Below, one piece after another: positions 7,927 to 20,002 of a stretch of DNA of 64,000 nt. The stretch comes from Apteryx mantelli (lineage: Eukaryota > Chordata > Aves > Apterygiformes > Apterygidae). The translations under genes were made by a program, and so were the position numbers. The notes beneath the pieces were generated by a model. It saw nothing but the letters and a program-made list of their open reading frames with translations, was not told the DNA's origin and did no database searches. Positions within the stretch are counted from its first letter, which is position 1. The number at the start of each line of letters is the position of its first letter. The stretch lies in assembly GCF_036417845.1 (NCBI RefSeq), contig NC_089980.1:68012501-68076500 (forward strand), written 5' to 3'.

Positions 7927-8857
7927 GCTTCAGTCTGAATCCTGTGGAGCCTTCCAGTGCCAAAAGCCGGTTACTCTACATACCCTGAAAGAAAGCTGGG
8001 AATCTCCCCTTCCCAGCCATGCTTATTCACAAATTATCTGATTTTAACCCATCATAGATTCAACACTAAAACTTAATCTGTTTTATCCTCCTTCAGGACT
8101 AAGCTGAGGCTCATCAGTTTGTCCACCACCTGAATTACAGCTCAATATAGCTGGTGAAGCAAAAAGATATATTGATTAAAAAACTTTACTGCCATCACAG
8201 TCACTGCAGACTGATAAAATAGCCAGCAACCCTGTAAATAACACAACTGGTTGCATTTAGCCTGAGACTACAAGTGCAGCTGTTATTTTCTGTTTCAGTT
8301 TTCACTGATATTCCACGCATCTGAGGAACCAGGAAAATATCACATAAAGCATATCCTACTGCTTTCTGAAAAAGGATAAGATCCTGCTGAAACCTTCACA
8401 CCTGGAAGACAGTTCTGTATGCATGTTCAGGGAATGCTGTTCAACAAACCCGGCTGGGCCACTTGCTAATCAGCAGAAAAAGCAATTCCTACCATTGAGT
8501 GGCAGGAGATGCAGACTGGTTATGACTTGAGCAGAATCTGAGGTTATGACTCAAGCAGACAGGAAGTAGCAGCATGGTGTATCATGCCTGCATTTTAGAC
8601 AGCATGCTACAAAACATCAGTACTACCCTGTTTAGCCTTCCTTGGTTCTGACTTCAGGTATTTACTTGAGATGGCTGTGCCAAAACAGTATAGCAGTAAG
8701 TTCAGTTGTTGTGAGACATTAGCTTCTATGATTACTCTTCTGTATGCTGTGATTCAGTAATGAATGAGGGTCGAATTCATCCTTGATTTTGAAAATGGCA
8801 TTACAATCAAGATAAATTTAATTAGCAAAGTTTTACTTTGACAATACAGCAGTGAAT
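7927..8857. other. AT-rich stretch without recognisable features
   Basis: I see no coding potential, RNA gene or recognisable repeat. ORFs are short on both strands and composition is ordinary host AT-rich DNA. Confidence 0.6.
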
Positions 8858-9030
8858 GGGTACTCAGGAGTGCTGGGTTCAGGTCTTGGCTTTGCTACTT
8901 GTCTAAGGGCTTGTCATTTCACTTCTTTCTGCCACTTTTGCCACTGATAAACAGGGATAATGATAATGATCTCTGTAATAAAACACTCTGAGATCTACTG
9001 ATAAAAACTCATGGAAGAAAGGACTAGTTT
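8858..9030 (+). repeat. MIR-like SINE remnant
   Basis: The order of short matches (GTACTCAGGAGTGCTGGGTTC, GGCTTTGCTACTT, a cut-down CAAGTCACTTC-like block, AGGGATAATGATAATGA, then CTCTGAGATCTACTGAT) follows the tRNA-derived body, core and 3' end of MIR-type amniote SINEs. It is highly diverged, consistent with an old insertion. Confidence 0.6.
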
Positions 9031-12000
9031 TATCCTATGTATATCTAGTTCAAAATCCTACTTTACTATGGGTAAGCCATTTTGCTCTGGCATCTGTGAT
9101 CCTTTGACTTTTATCCAATATCATCTCAAAGACACAAATAAATACCTAACTGTTGAAAAACAGTGTGTATAACCTGTCAAACTACGAAAATAACCTGTTC
9201 TCAAAATCAAATACCTTCTGGTTTTAAGTTTAGTTCTTTGACTTTGAAGTGCATCCCAGATGCTTGATTGATTGCTAGAGAGGGCAAACATGATCTCTTC
9301 GTTATGCTAATAATGAATAGAATTTCAATGACAGTTTTTGACAAACGCCATTGATTAATTAATTCTCTAGTCAGCATAATCATGCTGATAATCCTTTTGA
9401 TACTAATGTCACTATCACTTTCACACAATTGTTCAGAAAAACAGTCACTGATGAAATAAAATGTCACACTGCATGTTAGGTTACCTTATTTGGCCTGAGG
9501 TCAACTGGCCCCTTTCTCAGATACATGTTTATTTATTAGTGAATAGATGCTGGACTTTTGTGCATAGCTCTGTAACAGTGATAAGGTCTGAAACTTTGCA
9601 TTTCAGAAATCAAAAGGCAGCCTTTCTTTCACTGGGGATCTGACGCTGAGACAGTTTTTTGACCTCAATCAATGAGAAGGTGAAGGTGCTCCCACACCAT
9701 GTGCTCTCAGGTGTAACTGTGGGGCCCTTGACTCCCCCAGGGAAATGCACAAACCTGCTTCACCATCATTCCTCTGCCAAAGCAACAGAGAGGTGTCCCA
9801 GAAGGGAACCCGGAAAGACTGAGGAAAGGAGCTGCCTAAATCAACCAGCAGCTACCCACTGAGAGCAGGGGTGGATTTCAATCCTGTCCTTCCCCAGGTG
9901 TACACACCCTCTTCAGATCGCCTGTGTGCCTGAGTCTGTTCTTTCCCTCCCCCCAAATTAGTGTATGCATGTTGGGGAGGGACAGTCCTTCAGTTTTCAA
10001 AAGCAGGGGAAGGAAAGGCTTCCCCTCACCCACCTTGCACAGGAGGCTGGAGGTCACTTTCTTCAGCTGCCTGGGAAGTCTGACAGAGCTTCACCTCCCA
10101 CAGAAATGTCACAAGGACCAGTCTAGATTTTACTCCAGTTAGAGGTGATTCTCAATCACTTCTCTCAAGCCTAAGTCATGTAAAAACTCATGGGACCACA
10201 ACAGTGGACTATTTTATCCAGGGATGGTTTGATGCAAAATATGTAAGTCTATCTGAAGTAATATTTAGAAACAACAATTTCCCCCTCCCCCAATTCCCAA
10301 ATAAATGCACCATTAAGCTACTACACATTCCCCATCTCTCTTCAGCAGTGAGAGCCACCCTGAAGCTGAGAAGGGGACTGAACACCAGTCTGCCCTCCTT
10401 ACACCCACCCTATCAGTCCGGGAGGCACTGCTGTGGAAGAAGGACACTGCTGTTGTGTTTTGTGCCTATCCCCTGCGACATCCCTGAGCATGCTGGCCAG
10501 TCTGACCCTCACCAGCAACACAGGTGAGGGACACCGGTTCATGATGAGACTGAGGTGCTGATAAGGTGCCAAGGTGGTCAGCACTTTTGGCGCAGACAGA
10601 CACAGATTTTAGGGTGCCTTTGGAATTTTAACACTGACAAGTTGAGGAACCTGTAGAGTAGAGACACCAGATGTGTGAGAGTTAGAGGGCTACAAATTCA
10701 AATATAGTGCTAAGATTCCAGCTGAACTCATTTTATATATACAAATAATACTTTGGTCCTGCGGCTTTGTCATTCCCTGCAGAGGTGAGAGTTGAACTCC
10801 TGACCTACAAGTACAGGATTCTCTTTCAGGCCCATTTTTGATGCTTGCTTCACAGATACAGGGCAAATTATTATCTGAAATAACCATGAAAGGTCCCTTC
10901 GCATTCCTCAGTAGTAATGCTTTTCATTCTAGAAAGCTGTATCCTTCATATGGAGTGAAACCAAGCAGTTTTACACTCACTGATTCACCCTGCCAGTGAC
11001 AGGGTTGTTTAAGTCTCTATTTTTCAGTGTGCAAAAAGGTGGGTGTAACAAGATAGTCATTAGTCAGCCCTATCTGAAAAATCCAATCCATTGAGCAAAT
11101 ACAACCCACAGCTTTTTAGGATGTTACTCTTTACACTTCATGTGAACTACTAGAAGAAAAATAAAGGAGCGCTCAAGTAAGATTAGAGTCAAGAACAGGA
11201 CACAAACCTTTGTGGTCTTCACGTGAAAATAAAATGAAGGAATAGTGGTGGTGGTTGTGCAAAGGTGCAAAGGTAGGCAATCTTTCTTTTCTCCCTTTCC
11301 TTCAGGAAGCCAAACAGTAAGTCCTCAAGGAAAGAGGGAATGCAGTTCCAGTAGTAATCTGCTTCCTGCTCACCCAGAAAGAAAGGGGAAAAGGAGGTGA
11401 TTCAGGGCTCTCTCTTTCTTACCGGGGCAGAATAACAATGCCTGTTTGGACTGACTCACTTTTAGCCTTTTATGTGCTGTTTCTGTGATTAATAATGTAG
11501 TCTGGATGAGCATAATACTACATATCAGATGTACAATTATTTGATGCAAAGTTATGCCAAAACACAGAGTTGTCAGCACTCTGATTATGACTTGTGTAAA
11601 TGTCTACAAGCTCTGGATCTATAGTTCGCTGAGAAACCTGTGTGACAAATATGCCAAATAAACAGATCTCCATAGCTGAGAGACTATATCACTGCTAGGG
11701 GAATGCACTATGCTGCAGAACCAGCTCAACTATGTGATATGGCAAGTTTCGAACTGAATAAACTAGCTACAATTCTATTTCAGTTCTTTACAGAATAGTC
11801 TTTGGTTTTATCCAAAACAATGGGTAGGGCTTTCACAATTGTATTTGAGACTTTAGGTTAATGCAGAGGATTTAAATAACCTCTTTCTCTTCTTCTTGAA
11901 GTTCAAAACCTTCTGATGACTGTGCTTAAATGCATCACCAGTAAAGGACCTCACCTGCTTGGGATCTGACATTAGGACCCATCAGCATCTCTTTACACCC

Positions 12001-12304
12001 AGAAATGTGTCCAAAAGAAAGATCATGCAGTCTAAGTGGAGGAGAGCCCAGCTTCATGAAGCTCATTGCATAGGTGCGGCTTTATTTGGATACCTTTTGT
12101 TTTGCTACTGCATGTGCTGTCTAGAGGAGCATGCATCCTCCTTTTGCTTCTATTCTCTGAAGCCTGATGTCACGTCACTCATCTTTGCAATGCAAATCAA
12201 GACCATGGATGTGACATATAAGAGAGAGAGACAACTGTACTACAGCTGTGGTTGCTATTCTTGCTTGAAGCTGGCAAAAGTAATGGCATCAGGGGAGAGC
12301 AGGA
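9031..12304. other. AT-rich intergenic sequence, no gene seen
   Basis: Only short, compositionally unremarkable ORFs are present on either strand. A weak tRNA-SINE-like B-box stretch occurs at 10770-10830 on the minus strand (AGGAGTTCAACTCTC), too short to classify. No exon with both splice sites and protein-like sequence was recognised. Confidence 0.55.
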
Positions 12305-12535
12305 GGTGCCTGTGGCAAAGAAGGCCAGTGGCATCCTGGGCTGTATAAGGAAGAGCATTGCCAGAAGGGCAAGGGAGGCAATACTTCTGCTCAGACCTGG
12401 TGAAGCCACGGATGGAGTGCTGGGTCCAGTGCTGGGCTCCCCAGTACAAGAGAAATGTGGACCCTGCTTGAGTAGGGGGATTGGACCAGATGATCTCCAG
12501 AGGTCCCTTCCAACCTCAACTGTTCTGTGATTCAG
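12305..12535 (+). mobile_element. CR1 LINE 3' fragment, internally deleted
   Basis: The segment matches the 3' part of avian CR1: the AAGAAGGCCAGTGGCATCCTGG region, CTCCCCAGTACAAGAGA, then a jump to the GATGATCTCCAGAGGTCCC untranslated tail and TTCTGTGATTCAGTG terminus. The RT C-terminal coding sequence between those blocks is deleted. It is 5'-truncated, as nearly all CR1 copies are. Confidence 0.88.
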
Positions 12536-14464
12536 TGAGCTGCCTTGTTCTTCTGCTCACTCTTTCCAATCCTAGAAAATCAGACATACCAGGATGTTCA
12601 AAGGCAGGCTGCTCTGCTGGGCAAGCTGGGCTGGGGAATGCCAGACCAAAGATTGTCTCCTTTGCAGCACAACCATGGTTCCTCCCCAGTGCAGCTGCAT
12701 GCTGTTGGGAAGAACAGAGTGCATCTTGTGATTTCAAACCCCAGCAGGATGCAGACACGAGGAGCTTCATTTGGGCTACACCAATAGCCTTAATTCCATC
12801 ATTGTCTGCCACTACAATGCTTGTATTTTCTGCTTTACTCATGGTTGTGCATTTAGAGTGTCTTCCTGAAACTTAATTAGAAAATGGGATGTGTGAAGCA
12901 TGTGGTGCAATACTGCTCATGGAGTAATCCAAGGAGAAGAGGAGCCTTGCCATCGTCACTTGGCTCTTGTGCCAAAAGCCAGCCCCTGCTGATGCAGCTC
13001 TATCTGGGCATTTGATCTTTCTGGCTAGGGAGCCAAAGGCAGCTTTGACAAAGGCCCTCAGAAAATTCACTTGTTGGCTACAGTGGTTCAAGTGCCTTAA
13101 CCTTGGAGGCCAGGAGGGCTGGGCTGGATGCGTGATTGTGGCCGGGTGGTCTGCTAGTGTGGTAAAGCAGCTTGCCAAGCCGAAGACAGAAGATTGAGCG
13201 CTAAAGCAAAGCCCTCTGCTTGGTGCATCTTTCTCCTCTTTGGAGTCCCCTGAAGTGTGCATCTGGAAGAGAAGTCACTTGCGTGAAGGGACATACCATG
13301 AACAGAGAATGTGGACTGACAAGGCAAGTCTTCAAGGAAAGAGATGCAAGAAGACAGAAGTTCTCTGTAAGAGAGGGGGCAATCTCTTTGTGCGGTCTGT
13401 TTACACTGAGGCCTTGTTTGATCATGGTGCTTCTTGGACTTGAACCAGTGCAAGAGCAAGCTGAGGGGGGCTGGAGCACAGTTCTATGTAACTCCTTCCC
13501 CCCACCCCTTGTTCGTTACTAATGTGTAGAACTACTCTGGGTTTTGCCCAACTCTCCTACTTTCCTTTTCCGTGTTGGAAGTGCCTTGAAAGAGGCTCCG
13601 AAAGGACAAAGAACTCTTTTTCTCATGCAGAAGCTGGAAGATTCAGGCCCATGTGTCCTGAAGATTTGGAGCCCAGCTAAGCTTACTGAGCGTGACTGTT
13701 ATGTCTGCCCTCAGACACCTCCTTGGGCCCAAAGAGAGACCCCCTTCCTCTCTGGTGAGGTGTCTGCGCTCATTCTCCCTGGGTTTTCTGCTGTGCTTAA
13801 GGACCAGGAAACGGGCACTTCCTCTTCCTGGGATCCTTCGTCTTGTCACAGGCGATTACAGTGAGTCAGCCACCAAAGAAAGTCTCGTGTTTTTGCTTAA
13901 AGACACTCTGAAGCTCTCGTTATTGGTTCTGTGGCCTCTGAGTCTTTGCACTGCCCCAAGTGCGCGGGTTGTCTCTTCATGCCCACCTCTGCCACAAGGA
14001 CAAAATGCTCCTGGTTTATACAGAGGAGAGCTGAAAGCCAGGCAGCAGCAGAGCTGCAGGTTCCAGAGCCTGGCAAATGCCTTTGGCCATGTGCAATGCG
14101 ACCCTCTTGCTTGGCTGCCTTGGGAGGAGAGTGGCCCTGCTCACCAGGGCCCACGGAGGGGGCATCTTCCCTAGTTGCAGCCTGCCCGGATGCTCCTCCA
14201 CCCAGTCACGGCTCCTGTCAGGCCAGGACCTCTCCTGCCCCTTTCCTCCAAGTCCTGGGAACAGCTGCACCCAGGAAACAAGCAGCACACCTGCCATGCC
14301 TCTGTGCTCCTTTTCTCCCCAGCCCCTTTGCGAGCAGCACCACCTCTCGGCAGCTTCTCTGCCCCCATCACAGGTCCCTGCTGCTGTCTGGGGGTGGCCC
14401 TTGATTCCCCGACAGGGAGGCATTTCTCCCCCAGATCCAGCTTGCAGTCTCCCACAACAGCAAC
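12536..14464. other. GC-rich stretch without assignable gene
   Basis: Composition changes to GC-rich and many overlapping ORFs appear on both strands, none with recognisable domain content or paired splice sites. It may be the far downstream part of the duplicated block that carries the TAGAP-like pseudogene, but I cannot support any exon here. Confidence 0.5.
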
Positions 14465-14524
14465 TGTGGTGGTGGTGGTGGTGGTGGTGGTGGTGGTGGT
14501 GCTGCTGCTGCTGCTGCTGCTGCT
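14465..14524 (+). repeat. Composite triplet microsatellite (TGG)n(TGC)n
   Basis: About 12 TGG units (to 14500) run directly into about 8 TGC units. On the minus strand these read as CCA/CAC and CAG/GCA repeats. Open frames across it encode homopolymeric His/Gln, Trp/Cys or Val/Leu runs and are not evidence of a gene. Confidence 0.95.
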
Positions 14525-14680
14525 CAATCTCTTGCCCTCCCGCTCCGTCGTCAGTGTGCCAGGGCAATCAAGCAGACCTGCCGTGCCCACAGAATTGCAT
14601 GAAAGTAGCCGCAAGACCTGGAGTGCCTGAGTGTTGGAAAGAGAGACACAGAGCAGTGCACTAGTGGTGCAGAAAAGTGC

Positions 14681-14686
14681 TTTATT
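14681..14686 (-). terminator. AATAAA candidate poly(A) signal
   Basis: The minus strand has AATAAA with a T-rich and GT-containing stretch 40-60 nt further on (CTCTGTGTCTCTC). It lies just past the 2.5-kb purine tract that follows the TAGAP-like terminal exon, so it could have ended a very long 3' untranslated region of the ancestral gene. This is inference from position only. Confidence 0.3.
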
Positions 14687-14740
14687 GTAGGGAAGTTGGG
14701 CGGGAGTGAATGAAAAGTCCTCCTGCTCCTGGTTCAGGGC

Positions 14741-17255
14741 CTTTCTTTCTTTATCTTCCTTCCTTCCTTCTTTCTCTTTTTCTTTCTTTCTCTTTCTTTT
14801 CTTTCTTTCCCTCTTTCACTCTTTCTTTCCTGTTCTGTTCTTTCCTTTTTTCCTTTGCTGTTCTTTCCTTTTGCACCCTTTCCTTAATTTCCCTTTCCTT
14901 TTTCTGTCTTCCTTTTTTCCTTCTTCCTTTTTCTTCTTTTTTTGTCTTCCCTTGTTTTGCCTTCGTATTCTTTCTTCCCTTATTTTCGCCACCCTCTTTC
15001 CTTTTCTTTTTTTTTCTCTTTCCTTTTTATCCTTTTCCTTTTTTCTCTTTCCTCTCTTGGTCTTTCCATGCTTTCTCAAACCTTTTTTTCTCAAACCTTT
15101 TTTTCTCTCTTCTTTTTCTTCTTTCATCCTTTCCCCCCTTTTCTTTATTCTCTTTGCTGATTTTCTCTTTCCTTCTTTCCCTTTCTTTTTCTAAGCTTCC
15201 TTTTTGCTCTTTCCTTTTCTCTTTCTCCTGCCTTTTTTCTTTACTCTCCTTTCCTTTCCTTTTTCTCCTTTTTAGCTTTCCTTTTTCTCTTTCCATTTTT
15301 TCTCTTTCCATAGTCCTCTTTCCCTATTTCTCTTTCCTTTTTCCTTTTTTCTTTCTTTTTTCCCTTTCCTTTTTTCCCTTTCCTTTTTTTGGTCTCTCCA
15401 CTTTTTCTTTCCTTTTGTTCTCATTCCTTCTCTTCATTTGCTTGTTTCTCTTTCCCTAGTTTCTTACCTTCTTTCCTTTTTTCTTTCCTCTTTTCTTGCC
15501 CTTTTTCTTTCGTCTTTCCCCCCTTTCTTTATCCTCTTTGTTTTCTGTTTCCTTTTTGCTTTCCCTTTTCTGTCCCCTTTTCCTTCCTTCCTTTTTCCCT
15601 GTCCTTTTTTCTCTTTACTTGTTGCTTTCCTTTTTCTCTTTCCTTTCCTTTTCATACCTTTCCTTTTTCTCTTTTGCTTCTTCTCTTGCCTTTTTCTTCT
15701 TTTTTTCTTTCCTTTTTTCATCATCCCCTTTTCTTCCCATTTTCTCCTTCCCTATTTGCTCTCTTCTTCTTTTCTTTCCTTTTTCTCTTTCATTGTCTTT
15801 TCTTTTTCTGTCCTTGTTTCTATCCTTTTTCCCCTTTTCCTTTTCATTCCTTTCCTTTTGCTTTCCTTTTTCTCTTGCCTTATTTTCTCTTTCCTTTTTC
15901 TTTCCGATTTTCTCTTCTTTTTCCTTTTTCTTTTCTCCCTTTCTTTCTTCTCTTTCCTTTTTGCCTCTCCTTTTTTCGTTCCTCTTTGATTCTTTCTTGT
16001 CTCTCCTTTTTTCTTCCTACTTTTCTCTATTTTCTTTCATTTTCCTTTTTTCTTTCTATGCTGTGCCTTCCTTCTCTTTTCCTTTTTCTCTTTTTTCTCT
16101 TTCCTCTTCCTCTCTCCTTTTTTCTTTAGTATTTCCCTTTCCTTTTTGTCCTTTCATTTTTTCTTCTGTCCTCACTATTTCTTTTCTTCTCTTTTTACTC
16201 TTTCCTTCTTCTTTCTCCTCCTTCCTTTTCTTCGGCCATGTGTGTATGTGTGTGTGTGGGGGGGTTATTTGCCATTTTTTCTCTTTCCTTTTTTTTTCTC
16301 TCCTTCTTTTTGAGCCATTTTTTCTCTTTCCCTTTTCCCTTTCCCTTTTTTCTCTTGCCTCTTTTCTCTTTCATTTTCCCTTTCCTTTTTTCCCATCCTT
16401 TTTTCTCTTTATATTTTTTGTCTTCCTTTTTCTCTTTCCAGTCTTCATTTCTTTTTTCTCCTTTTTTCCTTCTTTCTTTCTTGTTTCTTGTTTCTTTTTC
16501 TTCTTTTTCTCTTTTCCACTTTCCTTTTTTCTCATTCCATTTCCCTTTTCCTTTCCTTTCCTTTCCTTTCCTTTCCTTTCCTTTCCTTTCCTTTCCTTTC
16601 CTTTCCTTTCCTTTCCTCCTTCCTTTTTTCCGTCCTTTTTACTCTTCCCCTTTTTCTTTCCTCTCCTTTCCCTTTTCATTCCTTTCCTTTCCTTTTTCTC
16701 TTGACTTATTTTCTCTTTCCTTTTACTCTTTCCATTTTTCTCCTCTTTTTTGCCTTCCCTTTTTTCTCTTTCCTTCTTTTATCTTCCTCATTTTCTCTTT
16801 TCCTTTTTCTCTTTCTTTCTTCTCTTTCTTCTCTTTCCTCCTTTCTTTCCTTTTCTCTTTTCCTTTTCCTCTTTCCTTTGTCTTCCTTTCTTCTCTCTCC
16901 AGTCTTTCTTTCTCTTTCCTCCTTTTTCTTTCCTTTCTTTTTTCTCTTCCTTTGTCCTTCCTTCTCTTTCTTTTGGCTCTTTCCTTTTTGCTCTTCCCTT
17001 TTTTCACTCCTCTTTCCTGTTCCCACCCTTGCATTCTTCTCTTTCATTTTGTCTCTTCTTTTGCTTTCCCTTCGTTCCCTTTGCTTTCTCCCCTTTTCTT
17101 GGTTATTTCTTTTTTCTCTCTCCTTCTTTCTTTTTTCCTACCTTACCCTCTTTACCTTTTCTTTTTTTCTCTCTTTTTTTCCTTTCATTCCTTTCTTTCT
17201 TTTCTTTCCTTTTTCTTTCCTTTTCCTTTCCTTTCTTTCCTTCCTTCCCTTTTTC
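14741..17255 (+). repeat. 2.5-kb polypyrimidine (CT-rich) tract
   Basis: Nearly every base on the plus strand is C or T over about 2,515 bp, built from shifting CTTT, CTTTC, CCTTTTT and TTTCTC units. It includes a perfect (CTTTC)n block (16550-16616, about 13 units) and a small GT-repeat interruption ending in seven G (16239-16264). The complement is pure polypurine. Long Phe/Ser/Leu-rich plus ORFs and Lys/Glu/Arg-rich minus ORFs here are artefacts of composition. Confidence 0.97.
16550..16616 (+). repeat. (CTTTC)n pentanucleotide microsatellite
   Basis: About 13 uninterrupted CTTTC units sit inside the larger pyrimidine tract. Their perfection contrasts with the degenerate surroundings and suggests recent slippage expansion. 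Confidence 0.95.
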
Positions 17256-17518
17256 ACCGGCTATTTCTTTTTGCATTCATTCCATGGTTAGCTGTTTCAG
17301 AAAGGAACCCCGGATGTTTCCTTGCAGGCTTGATCTCTTTTTGGCTCATGCAAGCAAGCCTGAAGCTCCTGATCCTTGCCCCCCAGCCCACCCTGTTTCT
17401 TACACTCAAAGCACCTCCGGCCAGCCCAATCTGCCTCAATACCTGCCCACGACGACCCTGTGGGGCTCTGATGCCTCCTGCCCCAGGCTCAGCATGCAAC
17501 AGTGATGCTGCTGGCTGC

Positions 17519-18009
17519 TCAGATGGTTCTGGCGGCCCGCAAGCAGGAAGAGGCAACGGCAGCAGGTCCCAGGGCAATTACGGAGGGGCCCTGCGAAGCA
17601 GGATGGCAGAGCTCCAGGCAGCAGCTGCAGGGCCTTTGTGGGGCAGAGCCACCGGACGATTGTTCAGGCACGATGGCGGGCGCTTGTTCCAGGGCTGCCT
17701 TCTCCAAGCTCAGCTCTTGCCACCCAGCGGCAACATTGCCCGCACTTCTGCTGCCTTTCTGGTGCCTTCTGCTCTTTTCGGAGCCCTCCTGCAAGGACAG
17801 CGCTGGCTCTGAGTAGCTCCTGTGCAAGGTGCTGGGATCGTTTTTCCCATGAGGCAGTGGAGGAGCAGAGGTGCATGTTGCATATGTCCCGCTCCCGCCG
17901 GGGCTTCTGCCTCGGGGCTGCTGCCTCTCAGAGGTTGGGCGGCCGCATCCATCTTTGGGCTCGGGGCTGTCATGAGCAGCAGCGTCCTGCTGAGCAGCAC
18001 CTGGGTGTC
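17519..18009 (-). pseudogene. TAGAP-like pseudogene, terminal exon with SYSEPALS
   Basis: After a CCCCACAG acceptor the phase-2 frame stays open for about 160 codons, through AQQDAAAHDSPEPKDG and SYSEPALSLQEG, both resembling the serine-rich C-terminal region of TAGAP. It stops at TGA (17519-17521), much earlier than in the mammalian protein, and no similarity to the distal C-terminus was found. The polypurine tract begins about 260 bp further on. Confidence 0.7.
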
Positions 18010-18443
18010 CTGTGGGGAGAAAGAGCCTCTTAGCTAGTTTTTACTGGCTCGCCAAAGGGAAAAGGGGACTTTCCTGGTGGGCCCGCGTGGCCCAGGCAGA
18101 TGGCAAGGTACACCCTTGGCAGCACCTATGGCTGTGAGGAGCAGTTCGGGAGACACAAGTACCCGCGGGGGCAATCTCCTTCACGGGGAGAATGCAGTTC
18201 GAGTCCAGAGGGAGCAAGGCTGTGAAGAGCAGAGCTGTGCAGATGTTGAAGCTCTGGGATGCCTTTTGTTGAGTTCAGGAGTGTCATTCGGAACTTCTGG
18301 GAAGGGTTGCAGCAGGAAAGCACTGCCATGAGGTTTTGAAGCCCCCGCACTGCTCTACATTGCCACAGATGTCTGCCCATACCCGGCTCAAGAGCTGGAA
18401 CCAGCAGCCCTGCTCAGTGCCAATGCTCAGTGCATCCTCCTAC

Positions 18444-18560
18444 CTGCGGAGCTGCCCGTGTGCTCGTGGGCCTCCTCGGCCGAGGGGCTGCCAGGCAAGG
18501 CCGTGTCTCCCCAAATATTGCCGTGCAGTTCTCAGTGAGGAAAGCCACCAGCATCGTCAC
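18444..18560 (-). pseudogene. TAGAP-like pseudogene, end of RhoGAP domain with frame disruption
   Basis: The exon opens VTMLVAFLTENCTAIFGE, matching the domain end. From about 18510 the sequence resembling the family (EEAHEHTGSS) lies in another frame. That frame ends in the phase the last exon requires, whereas the opening frame does not. The simplest reading is loss of one base near 18504-18512. Confidence 0.7.
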
Positions 18561-18837
18561 CTGCACACAAAAAACCAGGGCTGTCAGTGCAAGGGGCTGG
18601 AAATGGGCTCAGCAGTCTTTCCCGAACCTCACGGATGTTTCTGTCCCGAAAGCTGTAGCTCTGTGGCTGCAGCTCCAATATGAGATTGGCCTGTCCCATT
18701 GCAGAGAGGCCAGCTGAGGGGCACCCCCAATGCTCCCAGGTGCTGCTTTGTTTACCTTTTGCCATGGCCGCGGGGTCTGTGGGGAGGGCTCGGCTGTGCC
18801 CCAAAGCAGGTAGCTCGCTAGTGAGCTCAAAACATAC

Positions 18838-19033
18838 CTTGTCGTTCATCTCTTTCCTCACTTCCAGTGGGAGCGTGCTGTCAGTGCCAGGGCTCAGCAT
18901 GCTGGGCCCAACGCAGATCGCCAGGTTGCTGGAGTCCATCCTGCTGGTGTCTGCGTTTTGGCTGATGCGGTGGAGCACAGCGAGCAAGGGCTTGAGCAGG
19001 AGGAGATTTGGCCTGGGCAGTTTGGCAGCCACC
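18838..19033 (-). pseudogene. TAGAP-like pseudogene, core RhoGAP exon
   Basis: A 196-nt exon with CACTTAG acceptor and GTATGT donor encodes VAAKLPRPNLLLLKPLLAVL and, further on, RMDSSNLAICVGPSMLSP, the most conserved part of the RhoGAP fold including the Asn that binds the GTPase. The exon is open throughout. It gave the first recognition of the family. Confidence 0.9.
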
Positions 19034-19500
19034 CTAAGTGAGCACAAGCAAAACGTCCCATGAATTCAGGGGCCAGCGGCCGCTGCTTCTTGCTGTGGGC
19101 AAGCCTCAAGCAAACTCTCACAAACGGTGCATCCTGCCCAGAGAGGAGCGCTTGGGCTTGCTTTCACTCCTTTACACAAGTCCTCCTGAGAAATCCCCGA
19201 GGGCAGCTGCGCCTGTGGTTAAGTACAAGATCCCGAGTTACAAGATCTTGCCTGAAAGGCGAGCCTTTCAGCACAGTCCCTGCTTTTCTGTAGCTCGCCA
19301 GTGTGAAAAAAGGCGAGGCTGTCAGGAGACGTGCCGGGAGGCTTTGCCAAGGCCCATGAAAGCCTGTGGCTGCATGGTGGAGCAGGCGCACTAGCAAGCT
19401 CATCAAAAGGACAGGTTTTGGCATGAGCCTGCCCATTTCCAGAGAAGGCCCTGGCCTCTGCCAGCCCCTCCATAACGCTGGGACTAGCTACAGCACTTAC

Positions 19501-19610
19501 TTTTTCAGTTTGTCAATCTTTTCCTCCCTGCTGGGCTTCTCCAGAGCCAGCATCCAGTCCTCAAACAGGGCTGCCGACAGCAGTTGGGAGGGGATACCTC
19601 AGAGGAAGTC
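19501..19610 (-). pseudogene. TAGAP-like pseudogene, exon with in-frame TGA
   Basis: A 110-nt exon with CTTGCAG acceptor and GTAAGT donor encodes DFL, a TGA (19599-19601), then GIPSQLLSAALFEDWMLALEK. TAGAP has an Arg after DFL, so a CGA to TGA change explains the stop. It ends with two spare bases that match the next exon. Confidence 0.85.
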
Positions 19611-20002
19611 CTGCAAGGGCGAGATACGGAGGTGAGGCTTTGCACATCAGCCCTGAGCCCAGAGGGAGCATCCCCGGCACTTGGGCTCAAGTGCCTAGCA
19701 GCCTTTAGTCCACCCAGAAATCTCAGGCTTCCTCCTTGAGGAGGGTGCTGGTGAGCAGGAGGAGCAGGAGGAGGAGGAGGAAGTGAGTTTCCCAGGGGCA
19801 GGCAGGAAAGCAGTGGCGGAAGCAGGGCACCTGAAAAGCAGATGGAAAACACAAATGCCAAGCTTTCCCAAGGGTGGGAAAACACGTCGTTTGGCTGGGC
19901 TGTGCTTTCAGCTTTGAGTTTCCCCGGGACCTGCCTAGGCACTCGAGCAGGTCCGTGCAGGTTTGCAAGGTGCTCTCACAGCTGCCAGCCGCAAGAATTC
20001 AC

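Noticed and set aside
10770-10830. tRNA-like B-box on the minus strand
   Set aside because: No A-box at the right distance and no cloverleaf; possibly a SINE scrap, but not supportable as a feature by itself.
14016-14664. ORFs with His/Gln, Trp/Cys or Val/Leu homopolymer runs
   Set aside because: They arise from the (TGG)n(TGC)n microsatellite; no splice sites or family similarity support them.
14706-17812. Long plus-strand ORFs (up to 524 codons) rich in Phe, Ser and Leu, and minus ORFs rich in Lys, Glu and Arg
   Set aside because: They are translations of the polypyrimidine/polypurine tract; stop codons are rare there by composition and no domain is present.
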